64,000 nucleotides of DNA. Origin: an uncultured Muribaculaceae bacterium (GTDB taxonomy: Bacteria; Bacteroidota; Bacteroidia; Bacteroidales; Muribaculaceae). Where the stretch lies: NCBI GenBank assembly GCA_910578035.1, contig CAJTOB010000008.1, positions 5,612 through 69,611 of the forward strand, read 5' to 3'. This document shows positions 23,579-32,657 of this stretch, piece after piece. Made by a program: the position numbers and the translations under genes. The notes under the pieces are model-generated. The model made no database searches, was not told the DNA's origin, and was given only the letters and a program-made list of their open reading frames with translations. Numbering within the stretch: position 1 is the stretch's first letter; the number at the start of each line of letters is the position of its first letter.

Positions 23579-26158
23579 ATGAAAAAAATCTATCTGAGTT
23601 CGGCTCTGGCTTGTGCCGCCGCACTTTCCGGCTGTACAAGCGAAGGAGCCGGCAATCTGAGATGCGAATATCTCGTAGACCCGGTCGGCATCGACGAACA
23701 GTCGCCACGCTTCACATGGACCGTAGAGCGCACCTCCAGGCCCTATGTTGTCGAAGTGGCCGAAACGCCCGAAGACCTCGAAGCCGGACGCCTTATATGG
23801 CAATCGTCAGAAATTCCGGCCTCCACCCTGTCGGCAGTGTACGCCGGCAAGCCCCTCGAAAGCCATCACCGCTATGCATGGCGCGTGGTGAGCGGAGACA
23901 AGAATTCGCCGACAGCCACTTTCGAGACAGCAAAAATGAGCCCCGCCGACTGGCAGGGCGCCTGGATAAGCGATACACTCGACATGGAGCATGAGCCGGC
24001 CCCGATGTTCCGCAAGGATTTCTCGCTCAAGACCGTTCCCGCCGACGCACGCGCATATATATCGGCGGCAGGATACTACGAACTGTGGATAAACGGCAAA
24101 CGTGTAGGCGACAGCCATATGGACCCCGGATATACCCACTACGACAAGCGCAATCTATATGCCACCTACGATGTGACCGACCTCCTTGCCGAAGGCGACA
24201 ACACCGTGGCCGCCGTGCTTGGCAACGGCTTCGCCAACTGCCAGAGCAAGGCTGTGTGGGATTTCGAGCGCGCACGCTGGCGCCGCCGCCCGGCCATGAT
24301 TTTCGAGCTCCGCACCCCGGGGGCCGAAGAAGCGATAGTTGTATCGGACAGCACATGGCGCACGGCCACAGGCCCTTATACATATAATAATATATACAGC
24401 GGCGACCGCTACGATGCCCGCCTCGACCCACAGGGCTGGCGCTCGGCCGGTTTCGACGACTCGCAGTGGGCCGCAGCATCTGCCGTAGAGGCCCCCTCTC
24501 CCCTGCTCAAGGCTCAGGCAATGCCGGCTATACGCCCCGTAGAGGTCATTAAGCCCGAACTGATAGCCAATTTCGGCGACACGGCATATGTATTCGACAT
24601 GGGCAAGAACATTGCCGGTGTTTCGTCGCTTGAAGTGGCCGGCGAACGCGACACGCACTTCAAAATGGCACACGGCGAAATGCTCAAGGACGACGGACGC
24701 CTCCAGCAAGGCAACATCGACGTCTACTACCGCCCGCAGAAGCCCGGCGAGCAATTCCAGACCGACGAATTCATACTCGCAGGCACCGGCGAACCCGAAA
24801 GTTTCCGCCCCGGATTCACATACCACGGCTTCCGCTATGTCGAAGTGACCGCAGACCGCCCTGTAGAGCTCACCGCCGACAATGTGAAAGGCTATTTCAT
24901 GCACACCGACGTGCAGCCCGCCGGCTCTTTCGCCTCCTCCGAGCCCCTGCTCGGCAAAATCTACGACGCCACCATGCTCAGCTACCTCGGAAATCTCCAC
25001 AGCATACCCACCGACTGCCCCCAGCGCGAGAAAAACGGCTGGACAGCCGACGCTCACGTAGCTATCGACCTCGCCCTGCAGAACTACGACGGCATTACAC
25101 TCTACGAGAAGTGGATGAACGACTTCGCCGACAATCAGCGCGACAACGGCAACATTGCCGGCATCATTCCTTCCTGCGGCTGGGGCTACGGCAACTGGCC
25201 CGGCCCGGTTTGGGATGCAGCCCTGTTCATAATCCCCGAAGCGCTCTATGATTACTACGGCGACAGCCGCGCCATCGAGCGAATGTATCCTACGATGGAA
25301 AAATACTTCGAATGGGCACGCGCCAACGAGAAGCCCGACGGTCTATTCACCGACGGCATCGGCGACTGGCTCAGCTCTTCGGCCCAGACCCCGACCGACT
25401 ATACCTCGAGCGTATATTACTATCTCGACAATGTGAAAATGGCCCGCTTCGCCGACATTCTCGGCAAGGACGCTGCGCCCTACCGCGCCAAGGCCGATGC
25501 GCTGCGCGACACCATCAACGCCCGCTGGTTCAACGAGGCTGAAGCAACCTACGCCAACGGCACTCAGGCAGCTCTCGGCGTGGCTCTCTACTCCGGCATT
25601 GTGCCCGAAGGCAAGGAGGCAGCCGTGGCCGAGTCGCTCCACAAAGCCGTAGAAGCAAACGATTACTTCCTTGACTACGGCCTGCTCGGCAGCAAGACCG
25701 TGCCTACAATGCTCACCCGCTACGGCTACGTAGACGACGCCTACCGCATGGCTACAAAGACCGACGCGCCCTCCTGGGGCTACTGGCTCGAAAAGATGGG
25801 CTACACTACCCTCCCGGAGACATGGACGCTCAGCCCCGAATTTCACGACGCTTCGCTCAACCACGTCTTCATGGGCGACATCTGCTCGTGGATGCACCGC
25901 GACATCGCCGGCATAAACCACGACCCGGCCCGACCCGGTTTCGCCAACGTAATCATACGCCCGCACTACCCTGCCGGCCTCGCTTCGGCCGAAGCCTCCT
26001 ATAAGTCTGTGCGCGGCGTCGTAAGCTCATCATGGAAGCGCGATGGCGACAATATACGCCTAACTGTCACCGTGCCCGGCGCCACGACAGCCACCGTCTA
26101 CGCCCCCGAGCCCGTCGAAGTAGGCGAAGGCACACATACCTTCAAATTCAAAGTATAA
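23579..26158 (+). CDS. GH78 alpha-L-rhamnosidase lipoprotein
   Basis: An 859-residue lipoprotein of family 78, which removes alpha-linked L-rhamnose by inversion. The lipobox LSGC puts the acylated cysteine at C19. N-terminal beta-sandwich domains (AYISAAGYYELWINGKRVG, LDPGYTHYDKRNLYATYDV-like, NTVAAVLGNGF) precede the (alpha/alpha)6 barrel, where the hallmark DCPQREKNGWTADA begins at D479 with E484 in QRE. A C-terminal beta domain ends with YAPEPVEVGEGTHTFKFKV. The open frame extends 22 codons upstream, but the ATG at 23579 starts the lipoprotein signal and follows a -7 box. Transcribed alone, divergent from GH2. The residues after the cysteine (TSEGAG) are not strongly acidic, so periplasmic placement is more likely than surface. 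Confidence 0.93.
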   Translation: MKKIYLSSALACAAALSGCTSEGAGNLRCEYLVDPVGIDEQSPRFTWTVERTSRPYVVEVAETPEDLEAGRLIWQSSEIPASTLSAVYAGKPLESHHRYAWRVVSGDKNSPTATFETAKMSPADWQGAWISDTLDMEHEPAPMFRKDFSLKTVPADARAYISAAGYYELWINGKRVGDSHMDPGYTHYDKRNLYATYDVTDLLAEGDNTVAAVLGNGFANCQSKAVWDFERARWRRRPAMIFELRTPGAEEAIVVSDSTWRTATGPYTYNNIYSGDRYDARLDPQGWRSAGFDDSQWAAASAVEAPSPLLKAQAMPAIRPVEVIKPELIANFGDTAYVFDMGKNIAGVSSLEVAGERDTHFKMAHGEMLKDDGRLQQGNIDVYYRPQKPGEQFQTDEFILAGTGEPESFRPGFTYHGFRYVEVTADRPVELTADNVKGYFMHTDVQPAGSFASSEPLLGKIYDATMLSYLGNLHSIPTDCPQREKNGWTADAHVAIDLALQNYDGITLYEKWMNDFADNQRDNGNIAGIIPSCGWGYGNWPGPVWDAALFIIPEALYDYYGDSRAIERMYPTMEKYFEWARANEKPDGLFTDGIGDWLSSSAQTPTDYTSSVYYYLDNVKMARFADILGKDAAPYRAKADALRDTINARWFNEAEATYANGTQAALGVALYSGIVPEGKEAAVAESLHKAVEANDYFLDYGLLGSKTVPTMLTRYGYVDDAYRMATKTDAPSWGYWLEKMGYTTLPETWTLSPEFHDASLNHVFMGDICSWMHRDIAGINHDPARPGFANVIIRPHYPAGLASAEASYKSVRGVVSSSWKRDGDNIRLTVTVPGATTATVYAPEPVEVGEGTHTFKFKV

Positions 26159-26186
26159 CTCTTCACAAAACGCCGCACAGAGACGC

Positions 26187-26222
26187 AAGAAAGCCGCTGA
26201 CATCACTGTCAGCGGCTTTCTT
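26187..26222. terminator. bidirectional terminator between GH78 and susD
   Basis: Perfect 16-bp stem AAGAAAGCCGCTGACA (26187-26202) / TGTCAGCGGCTTTCTT (26207-26222) with a TCAC loop, between the converging GH78 and SusD-like genes. Confidence 0.88.
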
Positions 26223-26265
26223 ATATCCAATCTTTACCGGACCCTGTTGAGTGTCCTGCACATGT

Positions 26266-28047
26266 TTACCAACCGGGGTTCTGTTCAAGCTTGAGGCCCT
26301 TGTCGGCATAGAGCTTTATAATGGTGGTGCCGAGGGGCTGCAGATATTCACGCTCGTTAAAGGTACGTACCTGTGTCACGTTAGCATTCTGAGCAGCGTT
26401 GATATATCCGTTGCTTGTATATACACCTTCCAGCTGAGTCGCTGTAGCGGTCGATACATTGGCACCGCAAGCGATGTTCGGATACTTGGAGGTATCCAGA
26501 AGGTCGAGCTTGTGCCAGCGGATAAGATCCCAATAGCGATGATACTGGTCGAACATCAGCTCGCAACGGCGGCAACGGCGGATTTCCCACAGAAGGCTGG
26601 ATACTCCCATGTTGTTGGCGGGGTCTCCCATGCTCGAAAGACTTGCCACAGTTTGTGCGGGAAGACCGGCACGCTCGTAAAGTTTGTTGATAGTATTATT
26701 GAGGTCGGCATCTGTAAGCGCGCCTGTTTCCGCACGGGCTTCGGCATAGTCAAGATAGATATTGGCAAGCCAGTAAAGAGGCGCACAGGTATAGTTGGTA
26801 TTGTCTGTCGCGGTCTGTCCGTAAGGAATATTCGGATTGATATACTTGCAGATAGTATAGCCTGTATTTGACGACAGATTGTCAGAGTTCGAACGCGAGA
26901 ATGTCACGTTCTTTCCAAAAGCCAGTTTGGGGTCGATAGTCTGAGCGAGACGATTGTCGCGTGTTGCGAGCGCCTTGCTGATATCGAGACCTACTGCATT
27001 GCCCTCGCCGTCGAGAATCAGTTCAGGAACGTCAGATGTGTTTTCCGAAGTAAGCGCACGAGGCTTGCCGTCTTTGAAAAGGTAAGCATCGAAGGCGTCC
27101 TTTGTCATGCCGGCGATAGGTGTGTTCGAACTCAGATACTTGAGCATGGAGTGCGTGAGCGAACCCAATTTATAACCCTTCATGAATATTACCTCGGGGT
27201 TATCTACAAGGCTCGACAGGCCAAGAGCCGCGTCTGCAACAAATACTGAATTGTACAGCGAGCGGTAGTCATTGCACAGAGTATATGAATCCATCACCTC
27301 CTTGCAGGCCTTTATCACTTCACTGTAGTATTTATTGGCACGGGTTTCGTCTTTCTGGTGGTATCTTGCATAAGAGGCCTCATAGAGACAGATTTCCGAC
27401 TTCATTGCATTTGCCAGATCCCGGCTCATTTCGAGCTTGTCTTTCTGCGCCATGATATTCTCTACGGCGAAGTTTAGGTCATCGAGCACGAAATCCATCA
27501 CCTCGTTACGAGGGGTACGCGGGCCAAAGAGCACATCTGAAGAGGGGTCCAGCACTTCAGTTACCAGAGGCACATCGCCAAGAGCGCGGACGAGTTCCCA
27601 ATACTGCTGTGCGCGTATCAGACGGGCCTTGGCAATGAAATCGTTATTCTCGGTCGGATTGGCAACATTTGAATTGTTAATGATATAGTTGCACTTGCGC
27701 ACAACCTGATATGTGGCATCCCACACGCTGTTGGATTCAGGAGCATACTGGTATTCCCATTCGGCAAACACAATACCCGAACCAGACTGCATGCGCGCGC
27801 TCTGGTCGTCGCTCAGAGAGCGGTAATAGAAGTTGTTGCTCCATGAAGCACCATTTCCATATCCGAGGAAATTGGAGTAAAGTCCGTTTACCTGAGCTTC
27901 GAGGTTCTGCTTGCTCGTCCAGTATTCAGGATTGTCGGTCTGTTTGTCAAGAGGGAAACGGTTCCTGTCGAGGAAATCGTCGCAACTTGCAGTAGTAGCG
28001 AGGCCGGCAGCAAGAAGGCCGTATATAAATATTTTATTGAGTTTCAT
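26266..28047 (-). CDS. SusD-like surface glycan-binding lipoprotein (PUL A)
   Basis: A 593-residue outer-membrane lipoprotein that binds glycan at the cell surface and covers the SusC pore. The lipobox TASC gives C22, followed by DDFLDRN; acidic residues after the cysteine fit the Bacteroidetes surface-export signal. SusD-type tetratricopeptide helices are seen in AKARLIRAQQYWELVRALGDVPLVTE, and the C-terminal region has WLANIYLDYAEARAE and ELMFDQYHRYWDLIRWHKLD, typical of the family. The C-terminus ends in GLKLEQNPGW. It follows the SusC gene by 13 bases in the same operon. No glycoside hydrolase follows in the unit; the bidirectional terminator is just downstream. Confidence 0.93.
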   Translation of the reverse strand: MKLNKIFIYGLLAAGLATTASCDDFLDRNRFPLDKQTDNPEYWTSKQNLEAQVNGLYSNFLGYGNGASWSNNFYYRSLSDDQSARMQSGSGIVFAEWEYQYAPESNSVWDATYQVVRKCNYIINNSNVANPTENNDFIAKARLIRAQQYWELVRALGDVPLVTEVLDPSSDVLFGPRTPRNEVMDFVLDDLNFAVENIMAQKDKLEMSRDLANAMKSEICLYEASYARYHQKDETRANKYYSEVIKACKEVMDSYTLCNDYRSLYNSVFVADAALGLSSLVDNPEVIFMKGYKLGSLTHSMLKYLSSNTPIAGMTKDAFDAYLFKDGKPRALTSENTSDVPELILDGEGNAVGLDISKALATRDNRLAQTIDPKLAFGKNVTFSRSNSDNLSSNTGYTICKYINPNIPYGQTATDNTNYTCAPLYWLANIYLDYAEARAETGALTDADLNNTINKLYERAGLPAQTVASLSSMGDPANNMGVSSLLWEIRRCRRCELMFDQYHRYWDLIRWHKLDLLDTSKYPNIACGANVSTATATQLEGVYTSNGYINAAQNANVTQVRTFNEREYLQPLGTTIIKLYADKGLKLEQNPGW

Positions 28048-28060
28048 ATGTGAGTTGATT

Positions 28061-31000
28061 TTAGAAAGTTACCTGAACACCGAATGAATACGATTTCATC
28101 ATAGGATTGGCATAACCGAAGGAAGCCACGCCCTCGCCTGCCGCAACATCGGAGATTTCAGGGTCTATGCTATGCTTGCCGGCTCCATTGTAGATGAAGA
28201 ACGGGTTTTCCGCGCTGAAATAAACACGAGCTTTCTGGATATAAGCCTTCTTTGTGATATCAGCAGGAATAGTATAGCCTAATGTGATGTTTTTCATGCG
28301 CAGATAAGCCATGTTGACAAGATAGCGGTCAGAGAGGACGAAGTTATTCTTACCCTGACGGCAAGTATTGCCGAAACGATAGTTGAAACCGAAGTCGCCC
28401 GAAGTGAGAACGGGATATTCGTTGTTCTGATTGATTTCGTAATCTACAATTTGGTCGTTCTCGTTTACAACATATTTATTGTAGCTCATCATATGCTGGA
28501 AGAAACCGTCGTTCTTGGACGCGAAAGGCATGGTAAACTTACTGATCTGCCACATTTTTCGCTGTCCGATACCCTGGAAGAAGAAATCGATATCAAATCC
28601 TTTCCATGCAGCACCGATGCGGAATGAATATTCATAACGGGGAAGGGCGTTGCCGACAACCTTGAGGTCGCCGTGGTTGGCGAGGGTTCCGACAGGAACC
28701 ATTTTTGATCTGTCTGCTTCGTTGGGAGCCTTGAGCGCAGCCTCGGCATCTGCATAACCGGGGTCTCCGGCCACGTAGTACTTGCCGTTCCATTCTATCA
28801 TCGTAGGATCACCGTTGTTTATCACACCGTCGCCGTTAAGGTCTTTGAACTTCACGTCGCCGGGGCCGAAAGTGAACGGATCCCATGCGAGATAGCTCTG
28901 GTCGGGTGTATTTTCGCCATACTGCCATACGCCTTTATCGTCTTTGCCGACGAAGTCGCCTACTTCGAAGAAGCGGTCGTATTCGAAACCCCAGATATCA
29001 CCGAAAGTCTGGCCTTCATAGAAACGGTATCCGTCTACACCTGCACACCATGAATATAGAGACTTGCTTTCATTGCTGCCCCATTTGGTCACCTTGCTGC
29101 GGGCATCGCCGATAGTAGCGCCGGCCCATACGTCCCAGTCGCCGAAGGAATGGTTGAAATTAACAGAAAGTTCCCAGCCGTTGGTTCGCATACGGCCGCC
29201 GTTTTCGAGTGGTGAAGATGCTCCGAGGGTCGACGGCAGAGGCATGCCGGGAGCGAGCATATCGCGGGTCTCGCGACTGTACCAGTCGAACGAAGCGCTG
29301 AGCGAGTTGTTGAAGAAACCAAGGTCGATGCCGATGTCGGTGGTTATCACTCGTTCCCATGTAAGAGAGGTAGCAACGAGAGTGGGTGTTCCGGCCGAAC
29401 TGATGCATGTACCCGACGAGTTTATCCAGTTGACATTCTGGTTGCCCAGAGTGATAGTGGATATAAACTGGTTGGCTGCCAGATTTTCATTGCCCAGGTG
29501 GCCGTATGAAGCACGCAGCTTACCGTTGCTCCACCAGTTGCTCAGAGGTTTGAAGAACGATTCTTCCGAGAAACGCCAGCCGGCGGAAGCCGACGGAAAG
29601 AATGCCCATTGCTTATGTGCGGGGAAGCGTGTAGAGCCGTCGTAGCGGCCATTGAATTCGAGAAGATAGCGGCCGAGATAATCGTAGTTCACACGACCGA
29701 AGAAACCGGCGGTTGCGCGGTGGCCCGAACCACCGGTAAGATAATACGAGCTTGCTTCTGTACCATTGGTAAGGTTGATTTCGGGCAGTTTATAATCGAC
29801 CAAACCATAACGGGCTCCGGCCAGATTGTCGTAGCGCATCTGCTCGGCAGAGAAACCAAGCATCACTTTCAGATTGTGAGCCTGTGCGAAGTTCTTGGCA
29901 TATGTTGCGAAGACGTTAGTTGTCCAACGGTCCATATCGTCTTTTTCCTGGAATGCGCGTGTACGCTCCTGTCCGGCTGTAGGCCATGTAAAGGGTGTAA
30001 AGGCCTTGTTGCCCCATTCCCACATCGTCATTTCCTGCCACGAAGCATGCGAGCTGAAAGTGCGGTAATCGTATGTGAAATCGGCCTGAAGGGTAAGACC
30101 CTTTATAATTTCAGCCTGCGCCCAGGCCTGCATACGGCTCTGTCGGGTCACAGCCTTGTCGGTAGGAGCAAGTATAAGCTGGCTGAGCGTATTGCGGAAG
30201 GGAATTTCGGCATTTGTGGTTGGGTCGGGCATCCAGCCGTAGGTCTGCATGTAGGGAGCCCAGCGCCACACATACTGATACACGTTGTTGGGAGTATTCG
30301 GTTCGGTATACTCACGCTGTGTAAAGCTCAGTCGTGTACCGGCCTTCAGCCACTTGGTGATATCCGTAGATATATTGGCATTTGCCATATAGCGGCTCAT
30401 CTTGTCGGGGTTGAAGCGCAGCAGACCCTGCTTCGAATCGTAGCCGAACGAAAGACGGTACTGAGTCTTGCCCGATGTTCCTTCGAGGGTGACATTGTGT
30501 TTCTGCGAAGGAGCTGCATTGTCGAACATAAGTTTCTTCACATCCCAGTCGGCATAGCGGAGCCAGTTGCCGTCGGAAGTAAGGATATAGTCGCCTACAT
30601 TGTTCTCGTCAACATAAGGCATCATCTGGCGATAGTCTGTATAGCGCTTGCCTCCATGCTGCTCCTGCCATGCCTTGGCATAAGGCAAAAGGTCTTTGTA
30701 GAACATACCGCCTACTTCGGTCTTGGCGTTGGCGCCGGTCGGATTGCGGTAGTAAGCCTGCAGTGAAGCCTCAAGCTGGTCTACGGTGTTTACGAATTCG
30801 GGTAGAATCGTAGCACTGCTCCATGCGAAATTATTGCTGTACGACACCGAAACCTTGTCCTTGGACGAAGCGCCTTTTGTAGTGATAAGAATCACACCGA
30901 AAGCGGCACGGGAGCCATATACGGCTGCCGATGCGGCATCTTTAAGCACCGATATATCCTGTATATCGTTGGGGTCTATAAAGTTGAGGTTGTCTACAGG

Positions 31001-31597
31001 CACACCGTCGACCACTATAAGTGGGTCAGAGCTCTGTCCGTTGGTAAGAGTTCCGACACCGCGGATACGTATGCTTGCGTCGGAGGCTATACCACCGTTC
31101 GTATTGGTAATGGTAAGACCAGGGATAGCACCTTGCAGCGCTTTCGTAACGTCCTGAACCGGACGGCTCTCCATCGTGCGGGCAACGTCGACTGTTGCGA
31201 CCGCGCCGGTGAGGTTGGCTCGTTTCTGCGTGCCATAACCGATGGCAACAAGCTCGTTAAGCTGCTCGGTTGTCGGCTGGAGATACACCATCATACCTTG
31301 TGATGCATTCATCACAACGGTCTTATAGCCAACATAGCTGATTTCAAGAGGTGTGCCAGGAACCACCTTGATTGCGAAATTTCCTTCGAAATCAGTGGCC
31401 GCGCCATTTCGGCTTGTGCCTTTTTGCACCACACTTGCTCCGATAACCGGCTCATTGTTCTCATCGAGGACTGTACCGTTGATGATAACAGCCGACTGGC
31501 TCTGTGATTGAGGCACAGGTTCGGCAAAAGCAGCAAATGAGCCACTGAATGGCATCCCTGTCATCAACAGCAGAGCTACTAATAGATGTTTTTTCAT
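28061..31597 (-). CDS. SusC-like TonB-dependent transporter (PUL A)
   Basis: A 1178-residue outer-membrane beta-barrel that imports oligosaccharides using TonB energy. Order: signal peptide (MKKHLLVALLLMTGMPFSGSFAAFA), carboxypeptidase-D regulatory-like domain (INGTVLDENNEPVIGASVV, LEISYVGYKTVVM), the linking NELVAIGYGTQKRANLTGAV segment, plug domain (LIVVDGVPVDN, ISVLKDAASAAVYGSRAAFGVILITTKG), then a 22-strand barrel ending in SYSFGVQVTF with a terminal aromatic. No N-terminal STN domain, so no link to an anti-sigma factor. It heads the SusC-SusD pair. A 12-base C tract lies 146 bases upstream and may modulate expression. Confidence 0.95.
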   Translation of the reverse strand: MKKHLLVALLLMTGMPFSGSFAAFAEPVPQSQSQSAVIINGTVLDENNEPVIGASVVQKGTSRNGAATDFEGNFAIKVVPGTPLEISYVGYKTVVMNASQGMMVYLQPTTEQLNELVAIGYGTQKRANLTGAVATVDVARTMESRPVQDVTKALQGAIPGLTITNTNGGIASDASIRIRGVGTLTNGQSSDPLIVVDGVPVDNLNFIDPNDIQDISVLKDAASAAVYGSRAAFGVILITTKGASSKDKVSVSYSNNFAWSSATILPEFVNTVDQLEASLQAYYRNPTGANAKTEVGGMFYKDLLPYAKAWQEQHGGKRYTDYRQMMPYVDENNVGDYILTSDGNWLRYADWDVKKLMFDNAAPSQKHNVTLEGTSGKTQYRLSFGYDSKQGLLRFNPDKMSRYMANANISTDITKWLKAGTRLSFTQREYTEPNTPNNVYQYVWRWAPYMQTYGWMPDPTTNAEIPFRNTLSQLILAPTDKAVTRQSRMQAWAQAEIIKGLTLQADFTYDYRTFSSHASWQEMTMWEWGNKAFTPFTWPTAGQERTRAFQEKDDMDRWTTNVFATYAKNFAQAHNLKVMLGFSAEQMRYDNLAGARYGLVDYKLPEINLTNGTEASSYYLTGGSGHRATAGFFGRVNYDYLGRYLLEFNGRYDGSTRFPAHKQWAFFPSASAGWRFSEESFFKPLSNWWSNGKLRASYGHLGNENLAANQFISTITLGNQNVNWINSSGTCISSAGTPTLVATSLTWERVITTDIGIDLGFFNNSLSASFDWYSRETRDMLAPGMPLPSTLGASSPLENGGRMRTNGWELSVNFNHSFGDWDVWAGATIGDARSKVTKWGSNESKSLYSWCAGVDGYRFYEGQTFGDIWGFEYDRFFEVGDFVGKDDKGVWQYGENTPDQSYLAWDPFTFGPGDVKFKDLNGDGVINNGDPTMIEWNGKYYVAGDPGYADAEAALKAPNEADRSKMVPVGTLANHGDLKVVGNALPRYEYSFRIGAAWKGFDIDFFFQGIGQRKMWQISKFTMPFASKNDGFFQHMMSYNKYVVNENDQIVDYEINQNNEYPVLTSGDFGFNYRFGNTCRQGKNNFVLSDRYLVNMAYLRMKNITLGYTIPADITKKAYIQKARVYFSAENPFFIYNGAGKHSIDPEISDVAAGEGVASFGYANPMMKSYSFGVQVTF

Positions 31598-31889
31598 ATG
31601 AATAGATTTGGTTCAAAAAATGCATTTTTAGTATAGAATTCCTCTACACCTCAAAACATTAACGGCTTGTTATATTTTTTAAGTATTTTATAGCTCAGTT
31701 AATTTTGCGTAAATTTAGATAATCTTTCTTCAATATATACTACCCCCCCCCCCCGTTTTAATATATATTAACAATTATTCATATATTTTCAAGCGCAGCA
31801 GCGCCGCAAACATATTCGCCCAAAGAAAAGGGCGCCCGGCATAGTGCGGGGCGCCCCAAGAGCTTGTTTATTACCTAAGTGACTGCTTA
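31598..31889. other. upstream region of susC with poly-C tract
   Basis: 292 bases without a gene. It holds 12 consecutive C on the plus strand (31743-31754, a G tract on the transcribed strand side of susC) flanked by A+T-rich ATATAT sequence, and the terminator of the SGNH gene at 31826-31857. I see no exact TAnnTTTG box for susC; TAAATTTA near 31709-31716 (minus) is the nearest. Confidence 0.55.
31826..31857 (-). terminator. terminator after the SGNH hydrolase gene
   Basis: Two copies of the palindrome GGGCGCCC (31830-31837 and 31849-31856) form a G+C-rich stem with an 11-base loop. On the minus strand it is followed by TTTTCTTT, giving a standard intrinsic terminator for the GH31-to-SGNH operon. 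Confidence 0.78.
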
Positions 31890-32594
31890 TTATTTGCGGC
31901 GGAGGGTCTTGTCGATGACGGCCTTGACTATTGGCTCCATCACCTCGTAGCCGGCGTGTGTGGGGTGCACGCCGTCGTTGCTGTATGCGGGGTTCATGGT
32001 GCCGTCGGGGCCGGCCACCATAGCGCTGTAGTAGTCTACATACGGTAGTTTGTTGGCATCGGCATAGTCTTTTATGAGCTTATTGATGGTTTTCACCCGC
32101 TCGGGGGCGTCTTTGATTGCAGGATTCCAGCCGAAGGTCGTGGCGGGGAGCGTAGAGGCTATTATCACCTTTATTCCGTTGGCCTTGGCAAGCTCTACCA
32201 TAGACATGACATTGCCGAGGGTGATTTCGGGGTTGAAGGCGTGAGTATTCTCGGCACAGTCGTTGGTGCCGGCGTTGATAACCACTACCTCAGGCTTGAG
32301 ATTGATTACGTCCTCGCGGAAACGGAGCAGGAACTGGTAGGAAGTCTGCCCGCTGATGCCGCGGCCGATGTAGTTGTTGGCAGTAAAGAAATTGGGGCGC
32401 ATGTTGGCCCAGTGGTCGGTAATGGAGTTGCCCATAAACACAACCCTGTGCTCGCCCTTTGCGGGAGCGGACAGCTCCTTGTTGGCCTGTGCATAGCGGC
32501 CATGCTGCGCCCAGTCGCGATTCTGCGCGGAGAGTTGCACGGTTGAGAACAGCATGGCGGCTACAACAGCTATTTTGAAAAAGTCAGTTTTCAT
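31890..32594 (-). CDS. SGNH/GDSL-family hydrolase (carbohydrate esterase-like)
   Basis: A 234-residue exported esterase. Signal peptide (MKTDFFKIAVVAAMLFSTVQLSAQ) then the SGNH blocks: VVFMGNSITD with nucleophile S57, the oxyanion glycine in GRGISGQTS, INAGTNDC with the block III asparagine, and the catalytic DGVHPT Asp/His pair near residues 202-206. Such proteins deacetylate sugars or hydrolyse other esters. It is the last gene of the GH31-GH92-esterase-GH38-SGNH unit, 63 bases after GH38, so removing acetyl groups from the glycan is a natural role. Probably periplasmic. Confidence 0.88.
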   Translation of the reverse strand: MKTDFFKIAVVAAMLFSTVQLSAQNRDWAQHGRYAQANKELSAPAKGEHRVVFMGNSITDHWANMRPNFFTANNYIGRGISGQTSYQFLLRFREDVINLKPEVVVINAGTNDCAENTHAFNPEITLGNVMSMVELAKANGIKVIIASTLPATTFGWNPAIKDAPERVKTINKLIKDYADANKLPYVDYYSAMVAGPDGTMNPAYSNDGVHPTHAGYEVMEPIVKAVIDKTLRRK

Positions 32595-32657
32595 TATCAG
32601 GGGTTAGTGGTGAGAGCTTAGCGGTTAGCGGCTCACTAACCACTAAGCTCACGAAAA

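Noticed and set aside
26266..31597. The PUL A SusC-SusD pair as part of the same transcript as GH31-to-SGNH.
   Set aside because: A strong terminator at 31826-31857 and a 292-base gap with its own regulatory features separate them, so I treat them as separate units.
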